Shown in pieces: positions 23,613 to 32,671 of a stretch of 64,000 nucleotides of DNA (the first letter of the stretch is position 1; each line of letters opens with the position of its first letter). The notes under the pieces were generated by a model. It made no database searches, was not told the origin of the DNA, and saw only the letters and a program-made list of their open reading frames with translations. This stretch comes from Collinsella sp. AF20-14LB (GTDB lineage Bacteria > Actinomycetota > Coriobacteriia > Coriobacteriales > Coriobacteriaceae). The stretch is taken from assembly GCF_003459505.1 (NCBI RefSeq), contig NZ_QRWD01000001.1, forward strand, positions 1-64,000. The letters run 5' to 3'. Both the position numbers and the translations under genes were made by a program.

Positions 23613-25632
23613 GCGCGGTCTCCTCTTCGATCTGGGTGGAAAGCTCCAGCCATTCGTCCTCGAGCTTGGGTAGCTCTTGCTTAAGGCCGTTATATTCCCC
23701 CAGCGCGGCGTTGAACTTGTCTTGATCGGCATAAAGCTCTTCGCTTGCCATCAATTCCATAAGCTCGTCATAGCGGGCGCGCTTTTTGTCGAGCTCCGTC
23801 TCGATCTTCTTGAGCTGGTTACGCACGCCCTTGAGCTTTTTGTTGAGCGCAGCGCGGGCTTGGGCCTCGGCGCGCTTTTGCTCCTTGGTCTTTTTGCCCT
23901 CAGCAGGCTTGGGGGCGGCGACGGGGGTGTCGGCCTGGGCGGCGCTGGCCTTGGTGGACTTGGTCGTGGCCGGCGCGCTCTCCGTGGACGCCTCGGCGGC
24001 GGCGCGGGCTGCGAGGTCCTCGCGCTTGTAGAGGTAGTAGTCGTAGTCGCCGTCGTAGACCGTGACTTGGCCGTCGCGGATGTCGATGACGCGGTTGGCC
24101 ACGGCGCGCACCAGGTGTTCGTCGTGGCTGATCAGCACGATGGTGCCGGGGAAGTTTTGCAGGGCGTTCTCGAGCATGTCCACCGAGTCGATGTCTAGGT
24201 GGTTGGTGGGCTCGTCCAGGCACAGGAGCGCCTCGGGGGCCACGAGCATCTTGGCCAGGGCCAGACGCGCTTTTTCGCCGCCGGAGAGGACGCGAACCTG
24301 CTTCTCGATGGAATCGTTGTCGCTAAACAGGAAGGCGCCCAGTAGGCTGCGCTGCTGTGGCACGGTCCACTTGGGCGTGACGGTGTCGATCTCTTGCAGG
24401 ACGGTGTTGGACTCGGTCATGCCCTCGAGTGCGTGCTGGGCGTAGTAGGCCACGCCCACGTTGGTGCCCAGGTCCCGGGTGCCGGTGGTGGGCGGCTCCA
24501 GGCCGGCGAGGATCTTCATGAGCGTGGACTTGCCAGCGCCGTTGGGGCCGACGAGCGCCACGTGCTCGCCGCGGTAGAGCTTGAGGTCGATGTCGCTGTA
24601 GATGTGCTTGTTGCCGTAGGACTTGGAGACGCCCTCCAGGCCCACGACCATGTCGCTGGAGCGCGGCGGGTCGGGGAACTTAAAGTCGATGTGCTTGTGG
24701 CCCTCGGGTAGGATGACAAGCTCCTTTTTGATCTGCTCGATCTTGCGGATGCGCTCCTGGGCCTGGGCTGCCTTGGTGGGCTTGTAGCGGAACTTGTCGA
24801 CGAAGACCTGCATGTGGGCGATGTCGCGCTCCTGGGCGGCGCGCTTGGCGCGCATCTGCTCCAGGTTGTCCTCGCGCTGCTTGAGGTAGCTGCTGTAGTT
24901 GCCGGTGTAGGTGGTCACGCGGCGGTTCTCGAGGGCGGCGACGTGGTCGACGCAGGCGTCCATGAAGGCGCGGTCGTGGCTGACGATGAGGACGGCGCCG
25001 TCGTAGTTGGCGATAAAGCCGCGCAGCCACTGGACGCTTTCGAGGTCCAGGTGGTTAGTGGGCTCGTCCAGAAGCAGCAGGTCGGGATGGCGCAGGAAGA
25101 GCTTGGCGAGCGCGATGCGCATCTGCCAGCCGCCCGAGAACTCGGAGCACGGGCGCTCAAAGTCGGTGACCTTAAAGCCCAGGCCGGACAGGATTTTGCG
25201 GGCGTTGCTCTCGAGCTCGTAGCCGCCCAGGTGCTCAAAGCGGTCCTGGACCTGGCCGTACTCGTTGAGGAGTGCGTCGACGTCCTTGCCCTGCTCGGAG
25301 AGCTCGGTGATTTGGGCCTGCAGCTCGTTAGCGCGCTCGCCCATGCGGCGGATTTCCTTGGCGGCGGCCATGACCTCGGCAAGGATGGTGGTGTCCTTGT
25401 GCTCCAGATTAGTTTCCTGCTCTAGGTAGCCCACCTGGCAGTCCTTGGCGTACTGGACCTGGCCGGCGTCGGGGCTGTCGATGCCCATGATGATTTTGAG
25501 CATGGTGGTTTTGCCGGCGCCGTTAGGGCCCACGAGCGCGAAGCGCTCGCCGGGGTTGATCTGGAAGGACGCGCCGCTAAAGAGGACGCGCGCGCCGAAG
25601 CTTTTTTCGATCTTGTCGACCAGGAGGATCAT
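23599..25632 (-). CDS. ABC-F family ATPase (ribosome-associated)
   Basis: The 677-aa soluble protein has two ABC domains without membrane segments: Walker [10 protein letters not shown] near 35 and GPNGAGKST near 365, signatures FSGGWQ and LSGGEKA, and Walker [14 protein letters not shown] and [13 protein letters not shown]. The inter-domain linker is charged, and a Lys/Ala-rich region followed by a coiled coil forms the C-terminal 130 residues, as in Uup or EttA relatives. ABC-F proteins act on the ribosomal E-site; a resistance role cannot be excluded. First gene of the long minus-strand run. Confidence 0.93.
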   Translation of the reverse strand: MILLVDKIEKSFGARVLFSGASFQINPGERFALVGPNGAGKTTMLKIIMGIDSPDAGQVQYAKDCQVGYLEQETNLEHKDTTILAEVMAAAKEIRRMGERANELQAQITELSEQGKDVDALLNEYGQVQDRFEHLGGYELESNARKILSGLGFKVTDFERPCSEFSGGWQMRIALAKLFLRHPDLLLLDEPTNHLDLESVQWLRGFIANYDGAVLIVSHDRAFMDACVDHVAALENRRVTTYTGNYSSYLKQREDNLEQMRAKRAAQERDIAHMQVFVDKFRYKPTKAAQAQERIRKIEQIKKELVILPEGHKHIDFKFPDPPRSSDMVVGLEGVSKSYGNKHIYSDIDLKLYRGEHVALVGPNGAGKSTLMKILAGLEPPTTGTRDLGTNVGVAYYAQHALEGMTESNTVLQEIDTVTPKWTVPQQRSLLGAFLFSDNDSIEKQVRVLSGGEKARLALAKMLVAPEALLCLDEPTNHLDIDSVDMLENALQNFPGTIVLISHDEHLVRAVANRVIDIRDGQVTVYDGDYDYYLYKREDLAARAAAEASTESAPATTKSTKASAAQADTPVAAPKPAEGKKTKEQKRAEAQARAALNKKLKGVRNQLKKIETELDKKRARYDELMELMASEELYADQDKFNAALGEYNGLKQELPKLEDEWLELSTQIEEETARELS

Positions 25633-25663
25633 GCTGCCGCCTTTGACCTTGTGTTCCTATATG

Positions 25664-25691
25664 AAAAAAGGCCCCAACTTGCGTTGGAGCC
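25664..25691 (-). terminator. Terminator of tRNA-Ala (left copy)
   Basis: Minus strand: GGCTCCAAC-GCAA-GTTGGGGCC hairpin (25670-25691) followed by six T. Confidence 0.9.
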
Positions 25692-25707
25692 TCATTCAAT
25701 GCTCGGG

Positions 25708-25780
25708 TGGAGACGAGGGGGATCGAACCCCTGACCTCTTGACTGCCAGTCAAGCGCTCTCCCAGCTGAGCTACGCCCCC
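25708..25780 (-). tRNA. tRNA-Ala (anticodon GGC)
   Basis: Acceptor GGGGGCG/CGTCTCC with the G3-U70 pair typical of tRNA-Ala. Anticodon stem CTTGA/TCAAG, loop CTGGCAG. CCA is not fully encoded (CCC follows the discriminator). Nearly identical to the copy at 57561-57636. Confidence 0.95.
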
Positions 25781-25792
25781 GTGCGAAAAAGT

Positions 25793-25821
25793 ACTATACG
25801 GGAACTCCCCCGCCGATGCAA
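25793..25821 (-). promoter_or_regulatory. Promoter of tRNA-Ala (left copy)
   Basis: Minus strand TTGCAT (25816-25821), 17 bases, TATAGT (25793-25798). Exactly the same boxes and spacing occur before the second tRNA-Ala. Confidence 0.8.
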
Positions 25822-26323
25822 GGACAATTTCGGAAAAACTTTCGCCCCGCGCGGCGTGGGAACGCAGCCGGCCGCGGATGCAGGCGCGGGAACGGGCCCC
25901 GAAGCCCCGCGATGCCCTTTCCGCCCGCGGGGACGCGCCCCGCGGGCGGCGGCCACGCCGCCGCCCTCCTCCCCGGCGCCCTCGGGACATCTCGAATCCC
26001 GCCGTCCGCCGTTTATCGCCTCCGCAGCGCGGTCCGCCATCCGCCCAACGGCCGTCCCGCCGGCGCCGGGCCCACTATCGGGTCCAGCCGCGCCCCCGCC
26101 CGCCCGGCGATTTCAAAACCATGCCGGTTTACGGGGCCAGGCCGGGAAGCCCCGAGCATGCCGCAATCGGCAAAATCAAAACCGCAGGTAGGCGACTTGC
26201 GCATTCCGTGAAATGCAGGGTATGGACGGCCGGTCCGGGTCCAGCCCCGTAATCCGACATAGTTTTGAAATGACACTAATTCACTGGCAACTAAACTAGA
26301 TTGTTCTAGTTCCTTATCGCCGG
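25822..26323. other. Very GC-rich non-coding stretch
   Basis: About 500 bases. The part 25850-26240 is extremely rich in G and C, with CGG/CCG runs, and is open in several frames only because of composition. I find no start with ribosome-binding site or recognisable motif. An AACTAGA/TCTAGTT hairpin (26294-26311) sits just past the stop of the next gene. It may be a decayed gene or an insertion scar beside tRNA-Ala. Confidence 0.5.
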
Positions 26324-27481
26324 CTAATTTCCGATGTCCATCCAGTTGCACAAAACATTTGCTCGCAGTCGCGTCTCGGCGCACTTCATTGCCTCGGATT
26401 TGGCTTTATATCGAATCCCCAAACGGCTGCAAACGCTTTTGACTATGATGTCTAGCTGCTTTTTGTCGTTAAGCATATCGTGGGTTACCAGGAACACGTC
26501 GAAACCCATGCTCTGAAGCGCAGTCATACGCTCCGCATCGTGGTCAAGTACCGCGCCTGATCCATGGATGACTTCACCTTGGATCTCGATAATTACTGCC
26601 TTCATTAGCATTGGGTTTACAATCACGATGTCCCCGTAGCAGACCTTTTGACCTGCGATGCTTTGGGCAGCCTCGGATAGAGGGGTTAAATCGTTGAGGT
26701 ACACGTATCTGAATCCTGAACCACCTAGACGTCGAGAACGACTTAGGAGCAGGACCCCCGCAACCTCGAGTGGAGATGCAGCAATGCCGATAACCTGCTG
26801 AGCGGCATCATAAAACTGCTTTCCCCACATTTGACTTTTGACCTTGTCGGCGAAACGATGCAGGTCGCTCAGTTCGATGAGCGGCTTTCTCATCCAAAGA
26901 GAAGTACCTTTGAGTTTCGTAACCTCTCTTCCATCCTCACGCTTGCTTGTTTGGCCATCACTATCTGGGTCCTTTACGGTTGCGCGGGCATAAACTCGTT
27001 TCCAGGGAATCTCGTCTTCGCCTTCTCCAAGTTCGAACAGATCCTGCGTGCTGGAATTGCGATTCTTTTCTACCGCCAGTTTTAACTGCATTTCGGCAGC
27101 GGGAGCCGGCTCGAAAACAGAAAACCAGCCGCAAAGTTCGTACATAGCCAGTACGAGATCTATTTGAGACACAAAGCGTGTCATAGTAAATAACGTGTTT
27201 AGCGGATTGGTGACACTAAAGCCAAAATGAGTGTCGATTGTTGTGCCGGCATCCGATGCCCCATCCCAGCGAATTGTAGAGCGCAATCCCGAGTGGTGAT
27301 TACAACAACCTGGCGAAGCAACAGCGATGATCGGGGTCTTGAGGACGTCGGTTACGAAAGGGGCTTGGGATAGAGCTCGCCAACCGTCTTCGGTGTTGGG
27401 CAGGCGCGGGTAGAGGTCGCGCACTTGCGGTGGGCAGCGCCAGTAGCGGAATGCGGTGTTTGCGCAGACGATTTCGTCCAT
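26324..27481 (-). CDS. Coriobacterial protein with DUF559/Vsr-like nuclease-fold C-terminus
   Basis: The 385-aa protein has an N-terminal 230 residues that I do not recognise. The C-terminal part (about 275-350) reads DIVIVNP, then AVIIEIQGEVIHG, a D-x-E-R helix and MGFDVFLVT, the pattern of DUF559/very-short-patch-like PD-(D/E)XK nucleases, with E-x-Q in place of E-x-K. Gut Coriobacteriia carry many divergent copies of such strain-specific genes (my recollection, not verified here). Codon use is less GC-rich than in the core genes. It could be a restriction or abortive-infection component; function unknown. Confidence 0.6.
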   Translation of the reverse strand: MDEIVCANTAFRYWRCPPQVRDLYPRLPNTEDGWRALSQAPFVTDVLKTPIIAVASPGCCNHHSGLRSTIRWDGASDAGTTIDTHFGFSVTNPLNTLFTMTRFVSQIDLVLAMYELCGWFSVFEPAPAAEMQLKLAVEKNRNSSTQDLFELGEGEDEIPWKRVYARATVKDPDSDGQTSKREDGREVTKLKGTSLWMRKPLIELSDLHRFADKVKSQMWGKQFYDAAQQVIGIAASPLEVAGVLLLSRSRRLGGSGFRYVYLNDLTPLSEAAQSIAGQKVCYGDIVIVNPMLMKAVIIEIQGEVIHGSGAVLDHDAERMTALQSMGFDVFLVTHDMLNDKKQLDIIVKSVCSRLGIRYKAKSEAMKCAETRLRANVLCNWMDIGN

Positions 27482-27798
27482 TTGCGCCTCCCCTGGTATC
27501 GGCCATAGGCTGTGCGGATTGCGGACATCGCCGATTATCTACTGGGGCATCATGCGGGTAAGTACCGGAAGCTGACCAAACGCTGACCAAAAGCTTGACG
27601 AGTTCTGTCGAAAATCCCTCGTGTGACAGAAATCCGCTGGAAGGAGCTCTGGGCGTGTGGTCCCCGTCTCCACATTTGTGCTCGGATCATATGAGTAATT
27701 CAATGAAATTACGCATGCTTTTTATGCAAAACGTGCAATGACGTCAGCAAAAAAGGTTGCGATATAAAATGACGCCTTAGACGACTACGATTAATTTT
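27482..27798. other. Intergenic stretch before the tRNA-Val repeats
   Basis: About 320 bases. The 27660-27798 part is AT-rich and may hold the promoter of the 385-aa gene. No gene is supported. Confidence 0.5.
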
Positions 27799-27834
27799 TT
27801 GGTGTCAGTTTTGGTGTCACCCTTGGTGTCAAAA
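27799..27834. repeat. Three tandem 12-bp repeats beside tRNA-Val
   Basis: Consecutive units TTGGTGTCAGTT, TTGGTGTCACCC and TTGGTGTCAAAA. They lie directly behind the tRNA-Val terminator, the same place as the 11-bp repeats by tRNA-Pro. Probable integrase arm-site relic. Confidence 0.8.
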
Positions 27835-27866
27835 AGAAAAAGGCCAGAGGCTTAACACCTCTGACC
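27831..27866 (-). terminator. Terminator of tRNA-Val
   Basis: Minus strand hairpin GGTCAGAGG/CCTCTGGCC (27842-27866) followed by TTTTTCTTTTT (27831-27841). Confidence 0.85.
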
Positions 27867-27877
27867 TCCGCTTTAGA

Positions 27878-27952
27878 TGGTGGGCGATACAAGATTCGAA
27901 CTTGTGACCCCATCCGTGTGAAGGATATGCTCTACCCCTGAGCCAATCGCCC
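27878..27952 (-). tRNA. tRNA-Val (anticodon CAC)
   Basis: Acceptor GGGCGAT/ATCGCCC, anticodon loop TTCACAC (CAC, reads GUG), T-arm AGTTCGAATCT, CCA encoded at 27878-27880. Confidence 0.93.
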
Positions 27953-28192
27953 GTCGCCTTTCGGCAAAAGAGATACTATCATAGCCTCGCGTGGTTTACC
28001 AACAACTTTTTGCCCCCGATTTTAAATTCGTGGGCACATGCCGTTCCATCACAAACAAGGCGCCCGGCAAACCAGCAGCTCAACCACCCTTTATCGCTTG
28101 ATCCACGAGGTCTCGGGGCGGCTGCACGGGGTGCTGGGGATCTCCATGTGGTGTCCAATCAATTCAATAACCGTCGTGCAGATGCTTTGATT

Positions 28193-28708
28193 CTATACGT
28201 GCGACGGGTCGCCTATGCCCGCAATGCAACCGCGGCGCAGATCCTCGGCGAGCCCGCTGGTCGTACGGTTTCCGGATACGAGGTCCTGGATCCAGGCGTA
28301 GTACTGGTTGTCTTTAGGCTCGGGGCTGTCGGACAGCACGACCGGAGTGCCTGCGAACCTTAAGACGGACAATGCATAGACAAGGCTGGTACGTTTGTTA
28401 CTGTCCTCGAAGATGTGGTCCTTGACCATGTGCTCTGCCACGTAGGTGACCTGGTCAAAGATGTCTGCGAAGCGATCGGCCGGCGATTGACCGAATATTG
28501 TACAGAATGCACCCGCAAGTACGGACTCGACGCGTCCAAGCTCAAGCGCTGCCCGGTCGCCTGTGGCGTCGGTTGTATAGCAGCGCCCGACCGTCATCAG
28601 CGTGCTGCGTAGGCGCATCACGACCACGGCCATAGCTTCGAGCGAACCGGTATCATCGAGCACAAGCGGCGCGAACGGATGAGCGCTCCGCTGCATAGCC
28701 GCCATCAT
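28193..28708 (-). CDS. Doc/Fic-family toxin
   Basis: Predicted 171 aa from ATG 28706-28708. The Fic/Doc active loop reads HIFEDSNKR (HxFx[D/N]xNKR type), so the catalytic His and phosphate-binding residues are intact. Doc phosphorylates EF-Tu in the P1 phage system; other Fic enzymes AMPylate. The start overlaps the stop of the 61-aa upstream gene (ATGA), the usual phd-doc order of antitoxin then toxin. A longer frame to 28852 would overlap the antitoxin and is rejected. Confidence 0.82.
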   Translation of the reverse strand: MMAAMQRSAHPFAPLVLDDTGSLEAMAVVVMRLRSTLMTVGRCYTTDATGDRAALELGRVESVLAGAFCTIFGQSPADRFADIFDQVTYVAEHMVKDHIFEDSNKRTSLVYALSVLRFAGTPVVLSDSPEPKDNQYYAWIQDLVSGNRTTSGLAEDLRRGCIAGIGDPSHV

Positions 28709-28890
28709 GAGTTCTCCAAGAGCCTGAGCGCGTTGGGCATGCCCGCTATGGTCTGCCGAATAGCTTCGTCGATTGACGTGACGCCGTCGAGCAAAATCGG
28801 AGATGCTGAATTTACCTCGAGCGCAGATGAATGATCTTCTTGAGCAACGCAATCAGCTCCGTCATCTTGTTGAACGTAGTTCCAAGGCAT
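28705..28890 (-). CDS. Small antitoxin-like protein of the Doc pair
   Basis: A 61-aa protein directly before and overlapping the Doc gene. The visible part SILLDGVTSIDEAIRQTIAGM-type helix (C-terminal half) is compatible with a short Phd-like or toxin-neutralising helix, but no classical Phd/YefM DNA-binding domain is recognisable. The antitoxin role is inferred from position and overlap. Confidence 0.55.
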   Translation of the reverse strand: MPWNYVQQDDGADCVAQEDHSSALEVNSASPILLDGVTSIDEAIRQTIAGMPNALRLLENS

Positions 28891-28901
28891 GTCTGCCTCC
28901 T

Positions 28902-29591
28902 CTATAGCCTTTCGGACGGAATAGCCCGCGAGTCGTACTCCAGGGCGATCGGTTGCCAGACGAGGTCTTCGATGGCACAGCTTAGGGTGTTTGCGAGCGC
29001 CAATGCCGAAGAGACCGAGGCGCGGCGTAAATCCAGCTGATTCTGTTCGTAGAGCTGTATAGCGCGAAGTTTAACCCCCGATTGGGCGGCCAGCTGTTTT
29101 TGCGTTAGGCCGGCCGCCTTTCGTGCCGCTTTGAGGCTCTTTTTGTCTGCCTGGGCTTTGTTCCATTTATCGATGACAATCTGGGCGAACTTGTCTTTGG
29201 AGGCCTCGTGAAGCGGATGGTACGAGCCGATAATCCAATCGAGTGGAGCGACTTCGAGTAGCTCATTAAAGCCCAAACTGCACATCCATTGCGCATAGGC
29301 CAAAACCCAGCCCGCCCAATACTGAGGTGAACGGTCGAACGGATAGCTCTCCCTACATTCTGCGGGTTTCAGTCCTGCACTGGCAATTATTTCACGCGCA
29401 AGTTCGTCACCCGACATGCCGCAGACAACGCGCGCCACACCACGCTCGAATTGCCTCATCTCGAGAGAATTCAATAGGATTGTCGTTAGTTCGACAGGAC
29501 TCAGCCCTTGGTCACAGAGGGCAAAATCGACCGCCTCGCCCAGCGTTCTCATGGCATCCTCGAGATACATCTCACTGTAGGCGTGGGTCAT
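28902..29591 (-). CDS. XRE-type regulator/antitoxin with extra N-terminal domain
   Basis: A 229-aa protein. The C-terminal third holds a Cro/CI-type helix-turn-helix (LTQKQLAAQSGVKLRAIQLYEQ), followed by LALANTLSCAIEDLV. The N-terminal 140 residues, with SPVELTTILLNS near the start and a tryptophan-rich middle, resemble the DUF3791-like partners of DUF3990 proteins. It overlaps the upstream DUF3990 gene by 20 bases. Probable antitoxin and autoregulator acting on the long inverted repeat at 30253-30305. Confidence 0.72.
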   Translation of the reverse strand: MTHAYSEMYLEDAMRTLGEAVDFALCDQGLSPVELTTILLNSLEMRQFERGVARVVCGMSGDELAREIIASAGLKPAECRESYPFDRSPQYWAGWVLAYAQWMCSLGFNELLEVAPLDWIIGSYHPLHEASKDKFAQIVIDKWNKAQADKKSLKAARKAAGLTQKQLAAQSGVKLRAIQLYEQNQLDLRRASVSSALALANTLSCAIEDLVWQPIALEYDSRAIPSERL

Positions 29592-30240
29592 CGCCCGTCA
29601 TCCCCTCTCGAATGATATCGACGATACGAATTCCCTCAAACGGGTTTTCGGCAAGCAATTCCCGATACTGCACCCTTGCCGCTTCATCTCGCTCCTTGGC
29701 CAATGGACCATACAGAGCTTGTGGCGCACGTTCAAAAACGGCAAAACGAATGCTCTTAAACGCGCGCTCGCTTTTGAGCACAATCTGCTCTCCCAGGTTG
29801 CCGAGCTTCATGGCCCGACCCAACTGCTCAACGGTGATTGTGTTGTTCACAAAAGCTCTGGCATAGCTAAAGTACGAGTCGTCCGCGCGCCATCCCCTTA
29901 TCACGTCGCAAACGCTCGTGTCAGGTAGAAAATGATCGTGGAGATATTCGCACGCCCCCACGGCGATAGCGGTGTCCTTGCGAAAAGAACGATGCTCTAC
30001 AAGCAACGCTATCCAATGCAGAACTGAATATTGCGGCGATAGCAGGTCGAGTACCTTGAGATCGGCCATGTCGAGTTCATATCGATTTGCAAAGCCGTCT
30101 GCGTCCCTAGAGCATGCCCATTCCCTTGCAAGGTCGAGGCTCTCTGTGCAATAGAATCCCTGTCCATAGTCGTTATGGACTGTCCCCAGGCCAATCTGGG
30201 GAGTCTCAATGATCTTCTGAGAACCATACCACAGTTCCAC
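29572..30240 (-). CDS. DUF3990 protein, putative ADP-ribosyltransferase-like toxin
   Basis: A 222-aa protein. The N-terminus LWYGSQKIIETPQ, then YGQGFYCTESLDLAREWA and YELDMADLKVLDL, is the DUF3990 pattern. The family is thought to have an ART-like fold, with the Y-x-x-G-F-Y segment in the NAD-binding position (family knowledge plus inference). First gene of a two-gene unit with the HTH protein. Toxin activity is not shown. Confidence 0.7.
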   Translation of the reverse strand: MELWYGSQKIIETPQIGLGTVHNDYGQGFYCTESLDLAREWACSRDADGFANRYELDMADLKVLDLLSPQYSVLHWIALLVEHRSFRKDTAIAVGACEYLHDHFLPDTSVCDVIRGWRADDSYFSYARAFVNNTITVEQLGRAMKLGNLGEQIVLKSERAFKSIRFAVFERAPQALYGPLAKERDEAARVQYRELLAENPFEGIRIVDIIREGMTGDDPRLQ

Positions 30241-30252
30241 GCGAGTCTCCTA

Positions 30253-30305
30253 ACAGGTATCGCCCTAGCGATAGTATAGCAAACTATCGCTAGGACGATA
30301 CCTGT
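30253..30305. promoter_or_regulatory. Long inverted-repeat operator upstream of DUF3990/HTH unit
   Basis: Two 23-bp arms (30253-30275 and 30283-30305) complementary except for one position, with a 7-base spacer that contains part of a TATAGC-like box. It lies 13 bases upstream of the DUF3990 start. Expected binding site of the HTH antitoxin. Confidence 0.75.
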
Positions 30306-30374
30306 ATTCAGAGAGCAAAAGGGTGTATGGAACCGAGTTTGAGTTCAATACCGGCTTCTAAGACTCTCCGAGTC

Positions 30375-30499
30375 CGGAAGTATGCGGCAAAATTCAGACT
30401 TGTTGACCACGCTGGAGCACATCAACGCTTCTACCTGCGGCTTCTTTGCGCCAAAAGGGCGGTGTGGTCGGGGGTTCCGGAATTTGCCGCATACTTCCG
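30375..30499. repeat. Palindromic-ended element, copy 1
   Basis: A 125-bp element with perfect 17-bp terminal inverted repeats (CGGAAGTATGCGGCAAA and complement). Interior GC-rich, no coding potential. The internal GACCA and GGTCGGGG parts resemble copies 2 and 3. Confidence 0.8.
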
Positions 30500-30510
30500 T
30501 TTTGAGAATT

Positions 30511-30632
30511 CGGAAATGCGGGGAAAACCGAGATCTGTCGACCAGACCCTGGTTTTATGCTTCCGCGACCTGCGGTTTTGTACGTAAAAATTTGGTTGCG
30601 CTCGGCGGGTTCCGATTTCTCCCACACTTCCG
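30511..30632. repeat. Palindromic-ended element, copy 2
   Basis: A 122-bp element starting CGGAAATGCGGGGAAAACC and ending CACACTTCCG; the ends form an imperfect inverted repeat. Its middle shares GAGATCTG.CGACCAGACC and the later GCTCGGCGG with copy 3. From 30633 to 30834 I see no further feature. Confidence 0.78.
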
Positions 30633-30834
30633 GAAATGAGTCACATCAACAACGGCGTTCGATTGCGATGAATGCTTTCCTAGTGCGAACAGCACCAAGG
30701 CCATGGCAATTCAGTGGCTGTCGGCGGTCTTGGCGAGTGTGGAGAACACGCCACTTGCACTCGCTTTGGGTTTTGCCGGATTTGAAACGGTAGCATACAC
30801 AGGGCGTCTTTATATGTAACTTAATAGTTTGCCT

Positions 30835-30855
30835 TGTAACATCATTAATGTTACA
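30835..30855. promoter_or_regulatory. Operator of the AbiEi/AbiEii-like unit
   Basis: TGTAACAT-CATTA-ATGTTACA, a perfect 8-bp inverted repeat. Further half-sites TGTAAC (about 30815) and GTTACA (about 30870) flank it. It lies 34 bases before the antitoxin start, as expected for AbiEi-type negative autoregulation. Confidence 0.65.
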
Positions 30856-30888
30856 TTTCAAAATAGCATGTTACAAAGGAGGCGAGGC

Positions 30889-31878
30889 ATGCGGGAATTC
30901 GTTGAGAAGATGCTGCATACGAGGGTCGAGCGTGAGCACGTTGACGTCTCGGGGCTTCCCCTGTATCTGAGGGGGTTGTACTCCCTTGAGCGGTGGACCG
31001 TCTTCGGCGTGCCGTTCGTGATGGCTTCCCCCATCGAGAACGTGACGGTGAAGACCATGGCGAAACACCGCAACACGCTGGAGACAGCTCTGGGGATTCC
31101 CGTGGCTTTCGCTCTCGAGAGCGCCACGGGCTATAGGGTCGAGCGAATGCTTGAGGCCGGCCTCGCCTTTGTAGCTACAGACAAGCAGGTGTACCTACCG
31201 TTCCTGGGAGTCGCTCTGAATGGCGGCAAAAGCCATGCGGGCGGCCGTAAGCAGGTGAGCATCGAGACGCTCTCGCCCCAGGCGCAGCGTCTCGCCATCA
31301 TGGCGCTCTACGGTGAACTCGACGGAGCCAACGTAACTCAGGCGGCGAACGTTCTCGCCGTAGCAAAGATGACCGTCTCGCGCGCGTTCGATGAACTCGC
31401 TGCTGTCGACCCCTCGATCATCGTGTCCGAAGGGCGCCGACGGGTCCTACGCCCTGACCGGAATAAGATGGCGCTGTGGCGGCGGCTTGAGCCATACATG
31501 GCAAGTCCGGTCGCAAGGGAGCATCGCCTGACCCGCGTACCCGATGTGGGCCTTCCGCCAGGAGGAGTTTCGGCGCTGAGTGAGATCTCGATGCTGCAGG
31601 ACGACCCCTGGCCGACTTTCACCGCGACCAAAGCGCAAGAGCGCGTCCTAGGGCTGGCGACCGATGCACGTAACGCTGAATTCGACGAACCAGAGGAGCC
31701 CGCGTGCGTAGTGCAGGTGCTGCGCTACGAGCCCGAGCCAGCGCCCGGGTGTATTGTCGACCCGCTTTCCGCCATCCTATCCCTTCCCGACGATGTGAGG
31801 GACGACCCGCGCGTCGCGGGCGAGATCGAGTACGTCCTGAATCGAGTGCTTGGGGTTGATTATGAAGGGAATCGATAA
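30889..31878 (+). CDS. AbiEi-like antitoxin/HTH regulator
   Basis: Predicted 329 aa from ATG 30889, with AGGAGG 6 bases upstream. The middle includes LSPQAQRLAIMALYGELDGANVTQAAN followed by VLAVAKMTVSRAFDEL, a winged helix typical of AbiEi-type antitoxins. It ends overlapping the start of a nucleotidyltransferase by 17 bases, the classic AbiE order. Likely represses its own promoter through TGTAAC repeats. A frame starting at TTG 30829 has no ribosome-binding site. Confidence 0.75.
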   Translation: MREFVEKMLHTRVEREHVDVSGLPLYLRGLYSLERWTVFGVPFVMASPIENVTVKTMAKHRNTLETALGIPVAFALESATGYRVERMLEAGLAFVATDKQVYLPFLGVALNGGKSHAGGRKQVSIETLSPQAQRLAIMALYGELDGANVTQAANVLAVAKMTVSRAFDELAAVDPSIIVSEGRRRVLRPDRNKMALWRRLEPYMASPVAREHRLTRVPDVGLPPGGVSALSEISMLQDDPWPTFTATKAQERVLGLATDARNAEFDEPEEPACVVQVLRYEPEPAPGCIVDPLSAILSLPDDVRDDPRVAGEIEYVLNRVLGVDYEGNR

Positions 31879-32611
31879 GTTCAGGGAACGCTTCGCGGGC
31901 TGCGAGGGCGAATATGTCCTAATCGGTGGCGGAGCCTGCGACCTGCTGTTCGGCGAGGTCGGGCAAGATTTCAGGGCAACGAAAGATCTCGATCTAGTCC
32001 TACTGGTGGAGGCGCTGACGCCTGAGTTCGGCCGCGTGTTCTGGGACTTTGTTCGGGAAGGCGGGTACGAGAACAAACAAAAGAGTAGCGGGAAGCCGCA
32101 GTTCTACCGGTTCTCTAAGCCGAAGGACCAGGCCTTCCCCGCCATGCTGGAGTTATTTGCACGCACCGACATCAACCTGCGCGACGGGGATTCCGGCCTT
32201 TTGCCGATACACATCGGCGAGGAGGTTTCTAGTCTTTCTGCGATTCTGCTGGACGAGGAGTACTACAAATTGCTCGTGGAGAACAGAGTATCGGCGGGCG
32301 GCGTCGCTGTCCTGTCGATCGAGGGACTAATCCTCTTCAAAGCAAAGGCGTGGCTCGACCTGTCTGCCAAGCGTGCAGATGGAAAGGCAGTCGATGAGAA
32401 GAGCGTAAAGAAGCACCGTAACGACGTCTGCCGCCTCGCCACCTTGCTCGCGGGCAACGAGCGTCCCGCCATGAGCGAGGGTGTTCTTGCTGACATGAGG
32501 CGCTTCATGGAGGCCTACGAATCGGACCCCGTCGATCCCAAAACAATCAGGATCAAGGGTGTTGGGGCGCAACAGGTCGTTGAGGTGCTGAAGGACGTTT
32601 ACTTGCGATAA
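31862..32611 (+). CDS. AbiEii-like nucleotidyltransferase toxin
   Basis: Predicted 249 aa from ATG 31862. LIGGGACDLLFGE and FRATKDLDLVL form the GG...D-x-D polymerase-beta motif of AbiEii/MenT-type nucleotidyltransferases, which in relatives transfer nucleotides to tRNA or other substrates. The central SIEGLILFKAKAWLDL and KHRNDVCRLATLL are common in the family. TTG starts upstream are possible, but ATG 31862 has GGGG at good spacing. Together with the preceding gene, a type IV-like toxin-antitoxin and abortive-infection module. Confidence 0.78.
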   Translation: MKGIDKFRERFAGCEGEYVLIGGGACDLLFGEVGQDFRATKDLDLVLLVEALTPEFGRVFWDFVREGGYENKQKSSGKPQFYRFSKPKDQAFPAMLELFARTDINLRDGDSGLLPIHIGEEVSSLSAILLDEEYYKLLVENRVSAGGVAVLSIEGLILFKAKAWLDLSAKRADGKAVDEKSVKKHRNDVCRLATLLAGNERPAMSEGVLADMRRFMEAYESDPVDPKTIRIKGVGAQQVVEVLKDVYLR

Positions 32612-32625
32612 CACGTATACATGAC

Positions 32626-32654
32626 GCGCCTTCAACCAGAACGATTGAAGGCGC
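32626..32654 (+). terminator. Hairpin terminator after AbiE-like unit
   Basis: GCGCCTTCAA/TTGAAGGCGC stem, 9-base loop, 15 bases after the stop codon. No long T tract, so termination strength is unsure. Confidence 0.5.
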
Positions 32655-32671
32655 CTTCTCCGCGAGCATTG

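Noticed and set aside
25822..26250. Several overlapping frames in the GC-rich gap
   Set aside because: Open in many frames because of composition; no motif or start signal.
30327..30639. Short open frames at the palindromic elements with similar translations
   Set aside because: The similarity comes from the DNA repeat family, not from proteins; no ribosome-binding sites.
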